A stretch of 45,134 nt of DNA from Methanobrevibacter sp. (GTDB lineage: Archaea; Methanobacteriota; Methanobacteria; Methanobacteriales; Methanobacteriaceae), in assembly GCA_017434555.1 (NCBI GenBank), contig JAFRFB010000028.1, forward strand, positions 1 through 45,134. Reading direction: 5' to 3'. Positions 16,548 to 24,196 of the stretch are shown here, in pieces. The notes below the pieces were generated by a model. It made no database searches. It was given only the letters and a program-made list of their open reading frames with translations, and was not told the DNA's origin. The position numbers and the translations under genes are program-made. Positions within the stretch are counted from its first letter, which is position 1; every line of letters starts with the position of its first letter.

Positions 16548-17404
16548 ATTATTCTTTCAATTGGCACAACAAGAATATCTTTTGCACCTGCATTTCTCAA
16601 ATCGTTTACAAGCTCAAAAACCTGATCTTCATCAATCACTGCCTGTATTGCAACGGTTTTTTCTTTTGATAATACTTCAGAAACTGTAGGTCCTTCCATA
16701 GAAGGCATTAATTTTCTTACTTCATCCAAATCCTTGCTTTTCACATTCATCATTATAAGTTTTTTACCAAAGGCATCAATTACTCCTTTAATACTTCTAC
16801 TTACAGCTTCCACTAATTGTTTTTTGTTTTTCAATGCCTCATCATTTGTTATCAATACTATTGTACTTTCCAATATTGTGTCAATAATTTTTAAATGATT
16901 CATTTTTAGTGTAGTGCCTGTACTTGTCAAATCAGTAATCAGATCTGCTACACCAATAAATGGAGCTATTTCAGTAGAACCACTTAATTTAACGATTTTT
17001 GAATTTAAATCATGATTTTGCAAATATTTTTTTGTCAATGTTGGGAACTCAGTTGCAACTGTCATGTCTGATGTTAAATCTTCAACTGAATTGATTTGTG
17101 AGTCTTCAGGTGATGCCAAAACAAGTTTTGTCTGACCGAATTTCAGGTCAAGCAATTCAACAACATCACTTTCACTTTCCTTTATTAAGTCAATACCACT
17201 TATTCCCATATCTACAATTCCATCAGATACAAATTCCGGAATGTCTGATGCTCTTGCAAACATTATATCAATATTTTTATTATAAGTTTTTGAAATCAAT
17301 TGACGATTATTGTTATCTTTTAAACCTAATCCAGCTTTTTCTAAAATATCTATTGATGGATTACTTATTCTTCCCTTAGATGGAACGGCTATTTTCAATT
17401 TCAT
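16544..17404 (-). CDS. hisG: ATP phosphoribosyltransferase, long form
   Basis: This 286-residue enzyme joins ATP and PRPP in the first step of histidine synthesis. The catalytic half (about 1-205) has the AVPSKGRIS start, the GIVDMGISGIDLI segment and the DLTSTGTTL PRPP loop. The C-terminal part (about 210-286, ending [15 protein letters not shown]) is the ACT-like HisG_C domain that binds histidine for feedback inhibition, so this is the long HisZ-independent form. Other his genes are absent here. It is the first gene of a three-gene transcript, diverging from the histone gene across about 190 bases. Confidence 0.94.
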   Translation of the reverse strand: MKLKIAVPSKGRISNPSIDILEKAGLGLKDNNNRQLISKTYNKNIDIMFARASDIPEFVSDGIVDMGISGIDLIKESESDVVELLDLKFGQTKLVLASPEDSQINSVEDLTSDMTVATEFPTLTKKYLQNHDLNSKIVKLSGSTEIAPFIGVADLITDLTSTGTTLKMNHLKIIDTILESTIVLITNDEALKNKKQLVEAVSRSIKGVIDAFGKKLIMMNVKSKDLDEVRKLMPSMEGPTVSEVLSKEKTVAIQAVIDEDQVFELVNDLRNAGAKDILVVPIERII

Positions 17405-17491
17405 CTAAACACCAAATTTTCTTTTAAGTATTATTTTCTATAACATGTTTAAAATACTTTTTTTAATAATTTTTAGGCATTCCTTAATTTT

Positions 17492-17589
17492 CCAAAATAT
17501 TTAAATATAAAAGGTTATATAATTCATAATTAACTTATGGTAATTTATAATTACGGTCATAAGTTATTGACTGAATTATAGTGAGGTGA
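17492..17589 (+). promoter_or_regulatory. Histone promoter with a large leader hairpin
   Basis: A TATA element TTTAAATA lies at 17500-17507, which would start transcription near 17530. The leader contains a nested inverted repeat: TAACTTATG (17531-17539) pairs with CATAAGTTA (17558-17566), and inside it GTAATT (17540-17545) pairs with AATTAC (17549-17554) around a TAT loop, leaving GGT unpaired. The ribosome site GAGGTGA is at 17583-17589. The hairpin would occupy the very 5' end of the mRNA and may stabilise it or serve as an operator in DNA. Confidence 0.6.
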
Positions 17590-17593
17590 AAAT

Positions 17594-17806
17594 ATGGCAG
17601 AAATTCCAAAAGCTCCTATTGCTAGAATCATGAAAGATACTGGTGCTGAAAGAGTAAGTGAAGATGCAAAAGTCGAATTAGCTGAAGCATTAGAAGAAAT
17701 CGCACGTAATATTGCTATTAAAGCTAATGAAGCTGCAAGATTAGCAAAACGTAAAACTATCAAAGCTGAAGATATTAAATTTGCAGTAAACGAATTAGAC
17801 TTATAA
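17594..17806 (+). CDS. Archaeal histone, HMf type
   Basis: This 70-residue single histone-fold protein packages DNA. It shows the N-terminal IPKAPIARIMKD, the RVSEDAK loop, the long central helix (about 26-54) and the KRKTIKAEDIKFAV C-terminal region that are standard for HMfA/HMfB-type proteins. There is no N- or C-terminal tail. It is monocistronic in appearance, with its own TATA box, an optimal GAGGTGA ribosome site and a hairpin-plus-T terminator that starts inside its last codons. It should be highly expressed. Archaea of this group usually have more than one histone gene. Confidence 0.96.
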   Translation: MAEIPKAPIARIMKDTGAERVSEDAKVELAEALEEIARNIAIKANEAARLAKRKTIKAEDIKFAVNELDL

Positions 17807-17835
17807 ATTTTATAAGTCATACTTTTTTTATTTTT
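17798..17835 (+). terminator. Terminator overlapping the histone stop codon
   Basis: GACTTATAA (17798-17806, including the TAA stop) pairs perfectly with TTATAAGTC (17810-17818) around a three-base loop and is followed by a T-rich tract. Archaeal RNA polymerase terminates mainly at T tracts, so this should end or attenuate the histone transcript before the deaminase gene. Confidence 0.65.
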
Positions 17836-17845
17836 AGGTGTTATT

Positions 17846-19150
17846 ATGGCAGATAATACGATATTGATTAAAAACGCATTTATTTTAAATCCTGAAAATC
17901 ATATATCTGGAAAAAATGATGTATTAATTAAAAATGATTTAATTCATGATATTAATGAAGAAATTGCAGAAGATAACGTAGATAAGGTTATCGATGCAAC
18001 AGATAAAATTTTACTTCCAGGTTTTATCAATACCCATACACATTTATCAATGACATTGTTTAGAGGTTTAGCAGATGATTTGAGTCTTGATGAATGGTTG
18101 AATGATAATATATGGCCTATGGAAGCAAATCTTAATGGCAATTATTGTTATATAGGTGCTCTTTTAGGAGCAGTCGAATTAATTAAATCAGGAACCACAA
18201 CATTTTCTGATATGTACTTTTTCATGGAAGATGTTGCAAGAGCTGTAGAGGAATCCGGAATAAGAGCGGTATTATCTTATGGAATGATTGATTTTGGTGA
18301 TGAGGAAAAAAGAAAAGCCGAAATCGAAGAAAACATGAAATTATTCAAAAATTGTCATGATACTGCAGATGGAAGAATAAAAGTATTTTTCGGGCCACAC
18401 TCTCCTTATACCGCTTCTGAAGAATTGTTAAAGGAAGTCAGAAAACTTGCTGATGAAAACAACATGAAAATTCACATTCATGTAAGTGAAACCCAAAAGG
18501 AAATTGATGATGTCAGTGCCGAAAAAGGTTTAAGACCTTTCGAATACTTGGATTCCATCGGATTTTTAGGTCCTGATGTTGTTTGTGCTCACAGCGTATG
18601 GTTAAGTGATGAAGAGATTGAAATAATTAAGAAAAATGATGTTAAAATATCACATAATCCATGCAGTAACATGAAATTGGCATCTGGTATAGCTCCAGTT
18701 TCTAGATTACTTGAAAATGATATTTGTGTAGCTATTGGAACTGATGGTGCATCATCAAACAATAATTTGGATATCATCGAAGAGTTAAGAACCGCAAGTT
18801 TACTTCAGAAGGTTTCAACTCTTGATCCTAAGGCTTTAACTTCTGATGAAGCAATAGCTATGGGAACCATTAACGGTGCAAGGGCATTAGGTTTGGATGA
18901 TGAAATCGGAACAGTTGAAGTCGGTAAAAAAGCAGACTTGATATTAATCGATACTAATAATGCAAACATGGTTCCGGACAGTTCAAAATTAAGTTCTAAT
19001 GTTATTTATTCTGCAAACGGATCCAATGTGGATACCACTATCTGTAATGGTCAAATATTAATGGAAAATAAGAAATTGACTACATTGGATGAGCAGGAAA
19101 TTTATAAAAAAGCTAGAAAAGCAATTGAAGAGCTTAAAAAAGCTCTTTAA
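17846..19150 (+). CDS. dadD: 5'-deoxyadenosine deaminase / S-adenosylhomocysteine deaminase family
   Basis: This 434-residue amidohydrolase of the MtaD/DadD group deaminates 5'-deoxyadenosine, S-adenosylhomocysteine or methylthioadenosine, recycling the by-products of SAM enzymes in methanogens that lack the usual hydrolase. Metal ligands are visible: HTH at His64/His66, HIHVSE in the middle, the AHSVWL histidine and the GTDGASSNNNLD aspartate. The conserved LFRGLADDLSL loop near 70-80 is also typical. Length fits the family. An AGGTG ribosome site precedes the ATG. It follows the histone terminator by about 10 bases, so part of its expression could be read-through. It converges on tfrA with 7 bases between stops. 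Confidence 0.88.
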   Translation: MADNTILIKNAFILNPENHISGKNDVLIKNDLIHDINEEIAEDNVDKVIDATDKILLPGFINTHTHLSMTLFRGLADDLSLDEWLNDNIWPMEANLNGNYCYIGALLGAVELIKSGTTTFSDMYFFMEDVARAVEESGIRAVLSYGMIDFGDEEKRKAEIEENMKLFKNCHDTADGRIKVFFGPHSPYTASEELLKEVRKLADENNMKIHIHVSETQKEIDDVSAEKGLRPFEYLDSIGFLGPDVVCAHSVWLSDEEIEIIKKNDVKISHNPCSNMKLASGIAPVSRLLENDICVAIGTDGASSNNNLDIIEELRTASLLQKVSTLDPKALTSDEAIAMGTINGARALGLDDEIGTVEVGKKADLILIDTNNANMVPDSSKLSSNVIYSANGSNVDTTICNGQILMENKKLTTLDEQEIYKKARKAIEELKKAL

Positions 19151-19157
19151 ATTTATT

Positions 19158-20801
19158 TTATCTAGCTTCAAATTTTATTTTATTTTTATTTAATATAATG
19201 CTTCTTTTCCAAGAGTCATTGCTTTCAGGAAAATCACTTCTGAAGTGGGCTCCTCTACTTTCACGGCGCAATATTGCTGATTTTACAACCAATATACAGA
19301 TTTCAACCATATTGATTACTTCAAGAGCCGTTAATAGCTCAGTATTATATTGGTCCTTATCGGAAATGTCAATATTATCCAAATCCTTTTGCATTTCCTG
19401 TAATTCTTTTAAAGCTTCATTTAAGGTTTTTTCCTCACGTACAATAGCTACCTTTTCCCACATCAGTTTTTTAATGTTTTCTTTAAATTCGTTGGCTTTG
19501 ATTGTACCCGGTTTTATTAAAGCTTCAATTCTTTCTTTTTCAGCTAAAAACATTTCTTCATTGACTTTAAGTTCAGTATTTTTAGCCGCTTCAGCTGCGC
19601 TTTCACCTGCAATTTTTCCAAACACCTGTGTATCAGCAAGAGCGTTACCGCCTAGACGGTTGGCACCATGAACTCCACCACAAACTTCTCCACAGGCAAA
19701 CAAATTAGGAATTGATGAGGATCCGTCTGTTTTTATCTTGATACCACCCATGAAATGGTGTGCTGTTGGAGCAACTTCAATAGCTTCATGCTTAATGTCA
19801 ACACCAACGTTTTCAAACTGTAAAACCATTGTTTCAAGTTTTTCATCAATCAAATCATCATCAAGGTGTGAAATGTCAAGATAGACTCCTCCATGTTCAC
19901 TTCCTCTTCCTTCAATGATTTCCTGATATATTGACCTTGCAACTACATCACGGGTGGAAAGCTCCATTTTTTCAGGTGAATATCTGGCCATGAAACGTTC
20001 ACCATCTTTATTTAATAGAATTCCACCTTCTGCCCTTACAGCTTCGGTTACAAGGACTCCTTTTTTGGATTCAGGTGTTACCATTCCTGTTGGGTGGAAT
20101 TGGACTTGTTCCATATCTATGAGATTTGCTCCTGCTCTATAAGCTATTGCAAATCCGTCTCCATTTTTTTGAAAGGTATTGGAAGTTACAGGATATAGCT
20201 GGCCGGCTCCGCCACTGGCAAATATTACAGCTTTAGCTTTAAAGTAGATTAAACTGGAATCTTTCAGGTCAAATCCTGTTGCTCCAATTACTTGAAGACC
20301 GTCCTGAATTAAAGAAGTTATCATTACCTCTTCAATACATTCAATGTCTCTTCTGATAATTTCTTCCTTTAAAGCATTCAATAGTTCGGCTCCGGTACGG
20401 TCTCCCTGAAAGCATGTTCTTCTATATGTTTGACCTCCGAAAGGCCTTTGAGCTATTTTACCGTTTTCCTGTCTGTCAAACAATGCACCATAATTTTCCA
20501 GGTCTATCAATCTTTTAGGTGATTCGTTAACCAATATATCAACTAATCTTTTATCGTTTAAATAACTTCCACCTTTTAATGTATCCTTTATATGTGCATC
20601 AATTGAGTCTTCTTCATCAACAGCCTTAAAAACAGCATTATAACCACCTTCAGCCATTCCAGTACAACCTGATCTAAAAGACAATCCTTTTGATACTATA
20701 GTGGCTTTAAGACAGGCATCATCAACTTCAATAGCTGCTCTTGAACCGGCACCGCCTGATCCAACAATCAAAACATCTGTTTGAATTTCTTTAACTTCCA
20801 T
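19158..20801 (-). CDS. tfrA: Thiol:fumarate reductase flavoprotein subunit TfrA
   Basis: This 547-residue flavoprotein belongs to the succinate dehydrogenase/fumarate reductase A family. In Methanobacteriales TfrA works with TfrB to reduce fumarate using coenzymes M and B, giving the heterodisulfide and succinate for biosynthesis. The FAD dinucleotide motif GSGGAGSRAA is at about 14-23. HPTGM, the VRAEGGILLN segment, the HHFMGGI segment and the late GANRLGGNALADTQVFG stretch are present, as is the RRESRGAHFRSDFPE tail. No tfrB is adjacent. The start is the ATG at 20801 after an AAAGGT; a TTG 15 bases upstream is less likely. An alternative reading as L-aspartate oxidase is disfavoured by the length and C-terminal helices. 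Confidence 0.85.
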   Translation of the reverse strand: MEVKEIQTDVLIVGSGGAGSRAAIEVDDACLKATIVSKGLSFRSGCTGMAEGGYNAVFKAVDEEDSIDAHIKDTLKGGSYLNDKRLVDILVNESPKRLIDLENYGALFDRQENGKIAQRPFGGQTYRRTCFQGDRTGAELLNALKEEIIRRDIECIEEVMITSLIQDGLQVIGATGFDLKDSSLIYFKAKAVIFASGGAGQLYPVTSNTFQKNGDGFAIAYRAGANLIDMEQVQFHPTGMVTPESKKGVLVTEAVRAEGGILLNKDGERFMARYSPEKMELSTRDVVARSIYQEIIEGRGSEHGGVYLDISHLDDDLIDEKLETMVLQFENVGVDIKHEAIEVAPTAHHFMGGIKIKTDGSSSIPNLFACGEVCGGVHGANRLGGNALADTQVFGKIAGESAAEAAKNTELKVNEEMFLAEKERIEALIKPGTIKANEFKENIKKLMWEKVAIVREEKTLNEALKELQEMQKDLDNIDISDKDQYNTELLTALEVINMVEICILVVKSAILRRESRGAHFRSDFPESNDSWKRSIILNKNKIKFEAR

Positions 20802-20895
20802 TTTAATACCTTTCAAATTCTTTATTGATAATACCTTTATCTTTAATAATTAATATAAATATGTTAAATGATATATTCATATTAGAGGTTATTTA

Positions 20896-21270
20896 ATGAA
20901 AGTTGATGGCGAAGTAACAACAGGTTTAGGAAAAGCTGCCTTTTTTTTATCACAGGATTTTTATGTTAATAATTTCATTAAAAATTGTGGTTTCAAACCC
21001 TATCCCGGAACCTTGAATGTCGTTGTTGGACAAAAATATTTGGATAAAATTAATGAAGTTAAAGACACTTGTGAAAATATAATTAAGCCTGATGAAGGTT
21101 TCGGTGCTGTAAAATATATAAAAGCTACTTTAAATGATGAAATTGATGGGGCGATCGTATTTCCGGCAAAAACCGAACATACAGAAAATTATTTGGAATT
21201 CATCGCCGAGAGGAAATTAAGAGATGAACTGAATTTAAAAGACGGCGATATTGTAAGTATTGAATTTTAA
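20896..21270 (+). CDS. ribK: CTP-dependent riboflavin kinase
   Basis: This 124-residue beta-barrel protein of the DUF120 family phosphorylates riboflavin to FMN with CTP instead of ATP, as shown for the Methanocaldococcus enzyme. Family segments visible are VTTGLGKAAFFL near the start, FKPYPGTLNVVV with the conserved PGTLN, and GAIVFPAKTEHT with the AxTxH nucleotide region, ending LRDELNLKDGDIVSIEF. The usual N-terminal HTH seen in some homologues is missing, so this is the short catalytic form. A GAGGT ribosome site precedes the ATG. Downstream come the FMN riboswitch and ribB on the same strand. Confidence 0.9.
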   Translation: MKVDGEVTTGLGKAAFFLSQDFYVNNFIKNCGFKPYPGTLNVVVGQKYLDKINEVKDTCENIIKPDEGFGAVKYIKATLNDEIDGAIVFPAKTEHTENYLEFIAERKLRDELNLKDGDIVSIEF

Positions 21271-21308
21271 ATCAAAAGTATTTTATATAATAATTAATAA
21301 ATTTTTTA

Positions 21309-21440
21309 GTACGTTCTCAGGGCGGGGTGCAATTCCCCACCGGTGGTGATTTTAAAAAAATAAGTCCACGAGCACGAGTATGTGTTGATTTGGTGAGAAT
21401 CCAAAACCGACGGTAATAGTCCGGATGGAAGAGAATAAGT
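21309..21440 (+). ncRNA. FMN riboswitch (RFN element)
   Basis: The conserved RFN blocks occur in order: CAGGGCGGGGTGCAATTCCC and ACCGGTGGTGA (P2 region), GTCCACGAGC, TGATTTGGTGAGAATCC, then ACCGACGGTAATAGTCCGGA and TGGAAGAGA at the end. P1 forms from GTTCTC (21313-21318) and GAGAA (21431-21435). These RNAs bind FMN and repress riboflavin genes. The element lies in the leader of ribB, a synthesis gene, and not before ribK. Downstream, GCCCTG (21454-21459) and GTAC (21466-21469) can pair with CAGGGC (21318-21323) and GTAC (21309-21312) of the 5' side. This offers a competing structure just before the AAGGAGA ribosome site at 21472-21478. Confidence 0.93.
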
Positions 21441-21485
21441 AGATTATTTTTTAGCCCTGGTTCTAGTACACAAGGAGACATTACT

Positions 21486-22172
21486 ATGAATCAAGAAACA
21501 AATTTAGATAAAGCTTTAGAAGCAATTAAAAATGGTGAATTCGTTCTAGTTTTTGACGATGATGATAGGGAAGGAGAAGTTGATATGATTATCGCTTCTG
21601 AATTTGTAACCCCAAAATCAATTGCAACCATGAGAAATGATGCTGGTGGTTTAATCTGTAATTGTTTACATGCAGATTTTTGTGATGCTATTCATTTGCC
21701 ATTCATGGTAGATATTATGAAAGCAGCAACTGAAAAATTCCCTGAACTAGCCGAATTGGCACCTACTGATATTCCTTATGATGAAAGATCTTCATTTTCT
21801 ATATGGACTAACCATAGAAAATCATTCACTGGTGTTACAGACCATGATAGAGCAATGACCATTAGTGAAATGGCTTTAATGATGAAAGATGAAAGATTTG
21901 ATGAATTTGGTGCAACTTTCAGATCACCTGGTCATGTCTGTCTTTTAAGAGGAGCAGACGGTCTTGTAAAAAATAGAAGAGGACACACTGAAATCGGTCT
22001 TGCATTATGTGAAATGGCTGGTGTTACTCCGGTTTGTGTTGTTTGTGAAATGATGGATGGAGAAACTGGTCAGGCTACATCTATTGCAGACGCTCGCAAG
22101 TATGCTGAAGAAAATGGATTGGTCTTGCTTAGAGGCGAAGACATCATAAATAAATATTTAGAAGAATACTAA
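21486..22172 (+). CDS. ribB: 3,4-dihydroxy-2-butanone 4-phosphate synthase
   Basis: This 228-residue enzyme turns ribulose 5-phosphate into the four-carbon unit of riboflavin. The metal and substrate loop FDDDDREGEVDM is at about 23-34. The TNHRKSFTGVTDHDRAMTI stretch and the C-terminal HTEIGLALCEMAG (about 175) are all intact. It is a stand-alone RibB without a fused GTP cyclohydrolase II, as usual in archaea. Translation starts at the ATG at 21486, 7 bases after AAGGAGA, directly behind the FMN riboswitch, so its synthesis should fall when FMN is plentiful. Its 3' end overlaps the convergent 141-aa gene by 4 bases. Confidence 0.95.
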   Translation: MNQETNLDKALEAIKNGEFVLVFDDDDREGEVDMIIASEFVTPKSIATMRNDAGGLICNCLHADFCDAIHLPFMVDIMKAATEKFPELAELAPTDIPYDERSSFSIWTNHRKSFTGVTDHDRAMTISEMALMMKDERFDEFGATFRSPGHVCLLRGADGLVKNRRGHTEIGLALCEMAGVTPVCVVCEMMDGETGQATSIADARKYAEENGLVLLRGEDIINKYLEEY

Positions 22173-22594
22173 CTGTACATGTTAGTATTATCCATTTTTT
22201 TACTTTTTATATGTTCGATTATAAATTGAGTATTTTGTTGTATTTTATATGAGTTATAAATACTGAAAACAACGTATTTACCATCATACATTCCAATTTT
22301 TAACCCGTCACGTACTTCTTTTGTAGGTTCAACAAGTGATATTTTGTCCCATGGAACCCTTAGGGTCTTGCTTTTTAATGCCTTTTCAAAATGAATTCCG
22401 TCATCAAGGATTTTAACTATTTTGACTACACGGCGGTTTTTGGGAGAAGCAATTTGAATGTCTCCGTTCTCGTCAAAAACATAATCTGGAATTAAACAGT
22501 TTGCTTTCCATCCTTGACGCATTTTTCTCAATACTTGATACCTGTCTTTTTTTGTTAGTTTAACTCCTTGTTCTGGGCTTAAGTTAAGTGCCAT
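22169..22594 (-). CDS. Conserved protein of unknown function next to the CobQ-like gene
   Basis: This 141-residue basic protein has no signal peptide or membrane helix. It has an N-terminal helical section (LTKKDRYQVLRKMRQGW), a central beta-rich part (NRRVVKIVKIL, LRVPWDKISLVEP and GKYVVFSIYNSYKI) and a Lys-rich tail. The N-terminal 50 residues with many Arg/Lys could contact nucleic acid; this is a guess. The ATG directly follows the stop codon of the upstream CobQ-like gene, with an AAGGTGAT ribosome site inside that gene, so the two are translated together. I do not recognise a family. Confidence 0.6.
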   Translation of the reverse strand: MALNLSPEQGVKLTKKDRYQVLRKMRQGWKANCLIPDYVFDENGDIQIASPKNRRVVKIVKILDDGIHFEKALKSKTLRVPWDKISLVEPTKEVRDGLKIGMYDGKYVVFSIYNSYKIQQNTQFIIEHIKSKKMDNTNMYS

Positions 22595-24085
22595 TTATAT
22601 CACCTTATCTTTTATTTCATCGAATGGAATGATTCTATTAAATTTAACTTCCTGAGCCATATTAGCTATTTTTTCTATATCTATGGATTCCTCCACTAAA
22701 TCAAGAGCGGCTTTTGTAAATAAATCATATCTTATTTCAATCTCTGGCGTAAATCCTCTGGTTTCTAGTTTTAATTTTCCAACACTTAATATATCATCTA
22801 CTTTTGTATTGTTTCTAATATATGGAACCACATTATCGAATATGTCTTCATTATACACTTTATTCAATAGTATTCCTTTAACGTCTACACCAAATTTTTC
22901 TAGCATATTTGCATGTGCTACAAGATCCACTGCTGCGGATTCAATTCCGCCCTTGTTAACTCCTGATATCAATAACATCGGAATATTGGATGACATTGCA
23001 ATTTCAGCAGCGGAAAACGGTACTTTTTCATTTAAAAGACCTGTAAATACACTCATTACTCCTTCAATCAATACAATATCATAATCTGATGAGTTTAATT
23101 TAGCTATTGTAGATTCTATGTCGCACCAACCCAAGTGTCCAATTTTAATGGAGCTGAATTCATTCATGTAATCTTTAGTCAGGTATAATCCAGGTATAAT
23201 ATCACGAACATCGGGACCAACTTTAAGGAGTGCAACTTTATATCCTCTTTTTCTCAGTGCACCTGCAAGGCCGGTTAAAATAAATGTTTTACCTGAATCA
23301 GAACCGTTACTTCCTATCATTAAGAATTTAGGTTTTGAGTTAATCTTTTTTTGAGGTATTTTCATGTTTGTACTGATTCCGACTTCTGATTGGATATATT
23401 CTTTGACTTTTTTATTTCTTTTGTATATGTCTTCAATATCGCAAGCATCAATTTCTTTTAGGAGATTTTCAACTAAAATAGGATTTTCGTCCAATATATT
23501 ATGTATCATTGTCCCGATAATGTTTCCGTCGTCATTGCATGCTCCGGAAAAGATATTGTAGTCTCCTTCTTTATTTGTATCTCCATAATTCATTCTTTGG
23601 ACTTTGGAATAGAATAATGGCTTTGCATCACCTACGACTTTACCGTAGGTATGTGTGTGAAATCCTTTTACATCCTCATTTTGCTTTTTGGTTAAAAAGG
23701 AGTTGTCAAAGACTTTTGCTATTACACGGTCACTTGTTATCAATGGTGAGAATTCAACATCTATCAGACCCAATCCATCTTTCACGATAGGAACTTCGGA
23801 TTTGCGCCCAATATCTATTTGATTTGACAACAGCTGAAATCCAGCACAGATTCCAATTACAGGTTTTCCCATTTTTGCCATTTTTAGGATTTCTTTATTT
23901 AAATCCATGTTAATGTCATTTGATTCTATCAATGTTCCGCCAGGTATAATTAATGCATCAAGTTCATCACTAGCTTTATTTCCATTAACTAGACCATTTT
24001 CTTTGACTATATCCGTTGGTAATTTTCCAAATTCTTCAAATCCTGGAACAGAACCTTTAACATAAGCAAGTCCAATTTTTGTCAT
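22595..24085 (-). CDS. CobQ/CbiA-like amidotransferase with reversed domain order
   Basis: This 496-residue protein has two domains. Residues about 1-200 are a class I glutamine amidotransferase: ALIIPGGT near 44-51, the GICAG nucleophile elbow with Cys80, and a GTMIH segment with His195 as the likely catalytic histidine. Residues about 253-496 are a dethiobiotin synthetase/CobQ-type P-loop domain with GSDSGKT at 261-267, LLKVGPDVRD, and VLIEGVM with Glu341. In CbiA, CobQ/CbiP and CfbB the ATPase domain comes first and the amidotransferase last; here the order is reversed. It therefore probably amidates a carboxylate, perhaps of a corrinoid, F430 precursor or another cofactor, but the substrate is unknown. 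Translationally coupled to the 141-aa gene. Confidence 0.75.
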   Translation of the reverse strand: MTKIGLAYVKGSVPGFEEFGKLPTDIVKENGLVNGNKASDELDALIIPGGTLIESNDINMDLNKEILKMAKMGKPVIGICAGFQLLSNQIDIGRKSEVPIVKDGLGLIDVEFSPLITSDRVIAKVFDNSFLTKKQNEDVKGFHTHTYGKVVGDAKPLFYSKVQRMNYGDTNKEGDYNIFSGACNDDGNIIGTMIHNILDENPILVENLLKEIDACDIEDIYKRNKKVKEYIQSEVGISTNMKIPQKKINSKPKFLMIGSNGSDSGKTFILTGLAGALRKRGYKVALLKVGPDVRDIIPGLYLTKDYMNEFSSIKIGHLGWCDIESTIAKLNSSDYDIVLIEGVMSVFTGLLNEKVPFSAAEIAMSSNIPMLLISGVNKGGIESAAVDLVAHANMLEKFGVDVKGILLNKVYNEDIFDNVVPYIRNNTKVDDILSVGKLKLETRGFTPEIEIRYDLFTKAALDLVEESIDIEKIANMAQEVKFNRIIPFDEIKDKVI

Positions 24086-24122
24086 AAAATAACCTCAAAT
24101 TTTTAAAGTTTTTTAAAGGTAC

Positions 24123-24135
24123 ATTTCAAGTGTAA
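24123..24135 (-). repeat. Isolated ORB-like core
   Basis: Read on the minus strand this is TTACACTTGAAAT, the full 13-base core of the repeats at 7774 and 13512. It lies in the 111-base gap between gatA and the CobQ-like gene, in the latter's likely promoter region. Confidence 0.5.
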
Positions 24136-24196
24136 AATATTTAGTTTTTTGAATTTTAGGGTTAATAAAAAAATAAATGGTTAGGGTTTAAACCCC

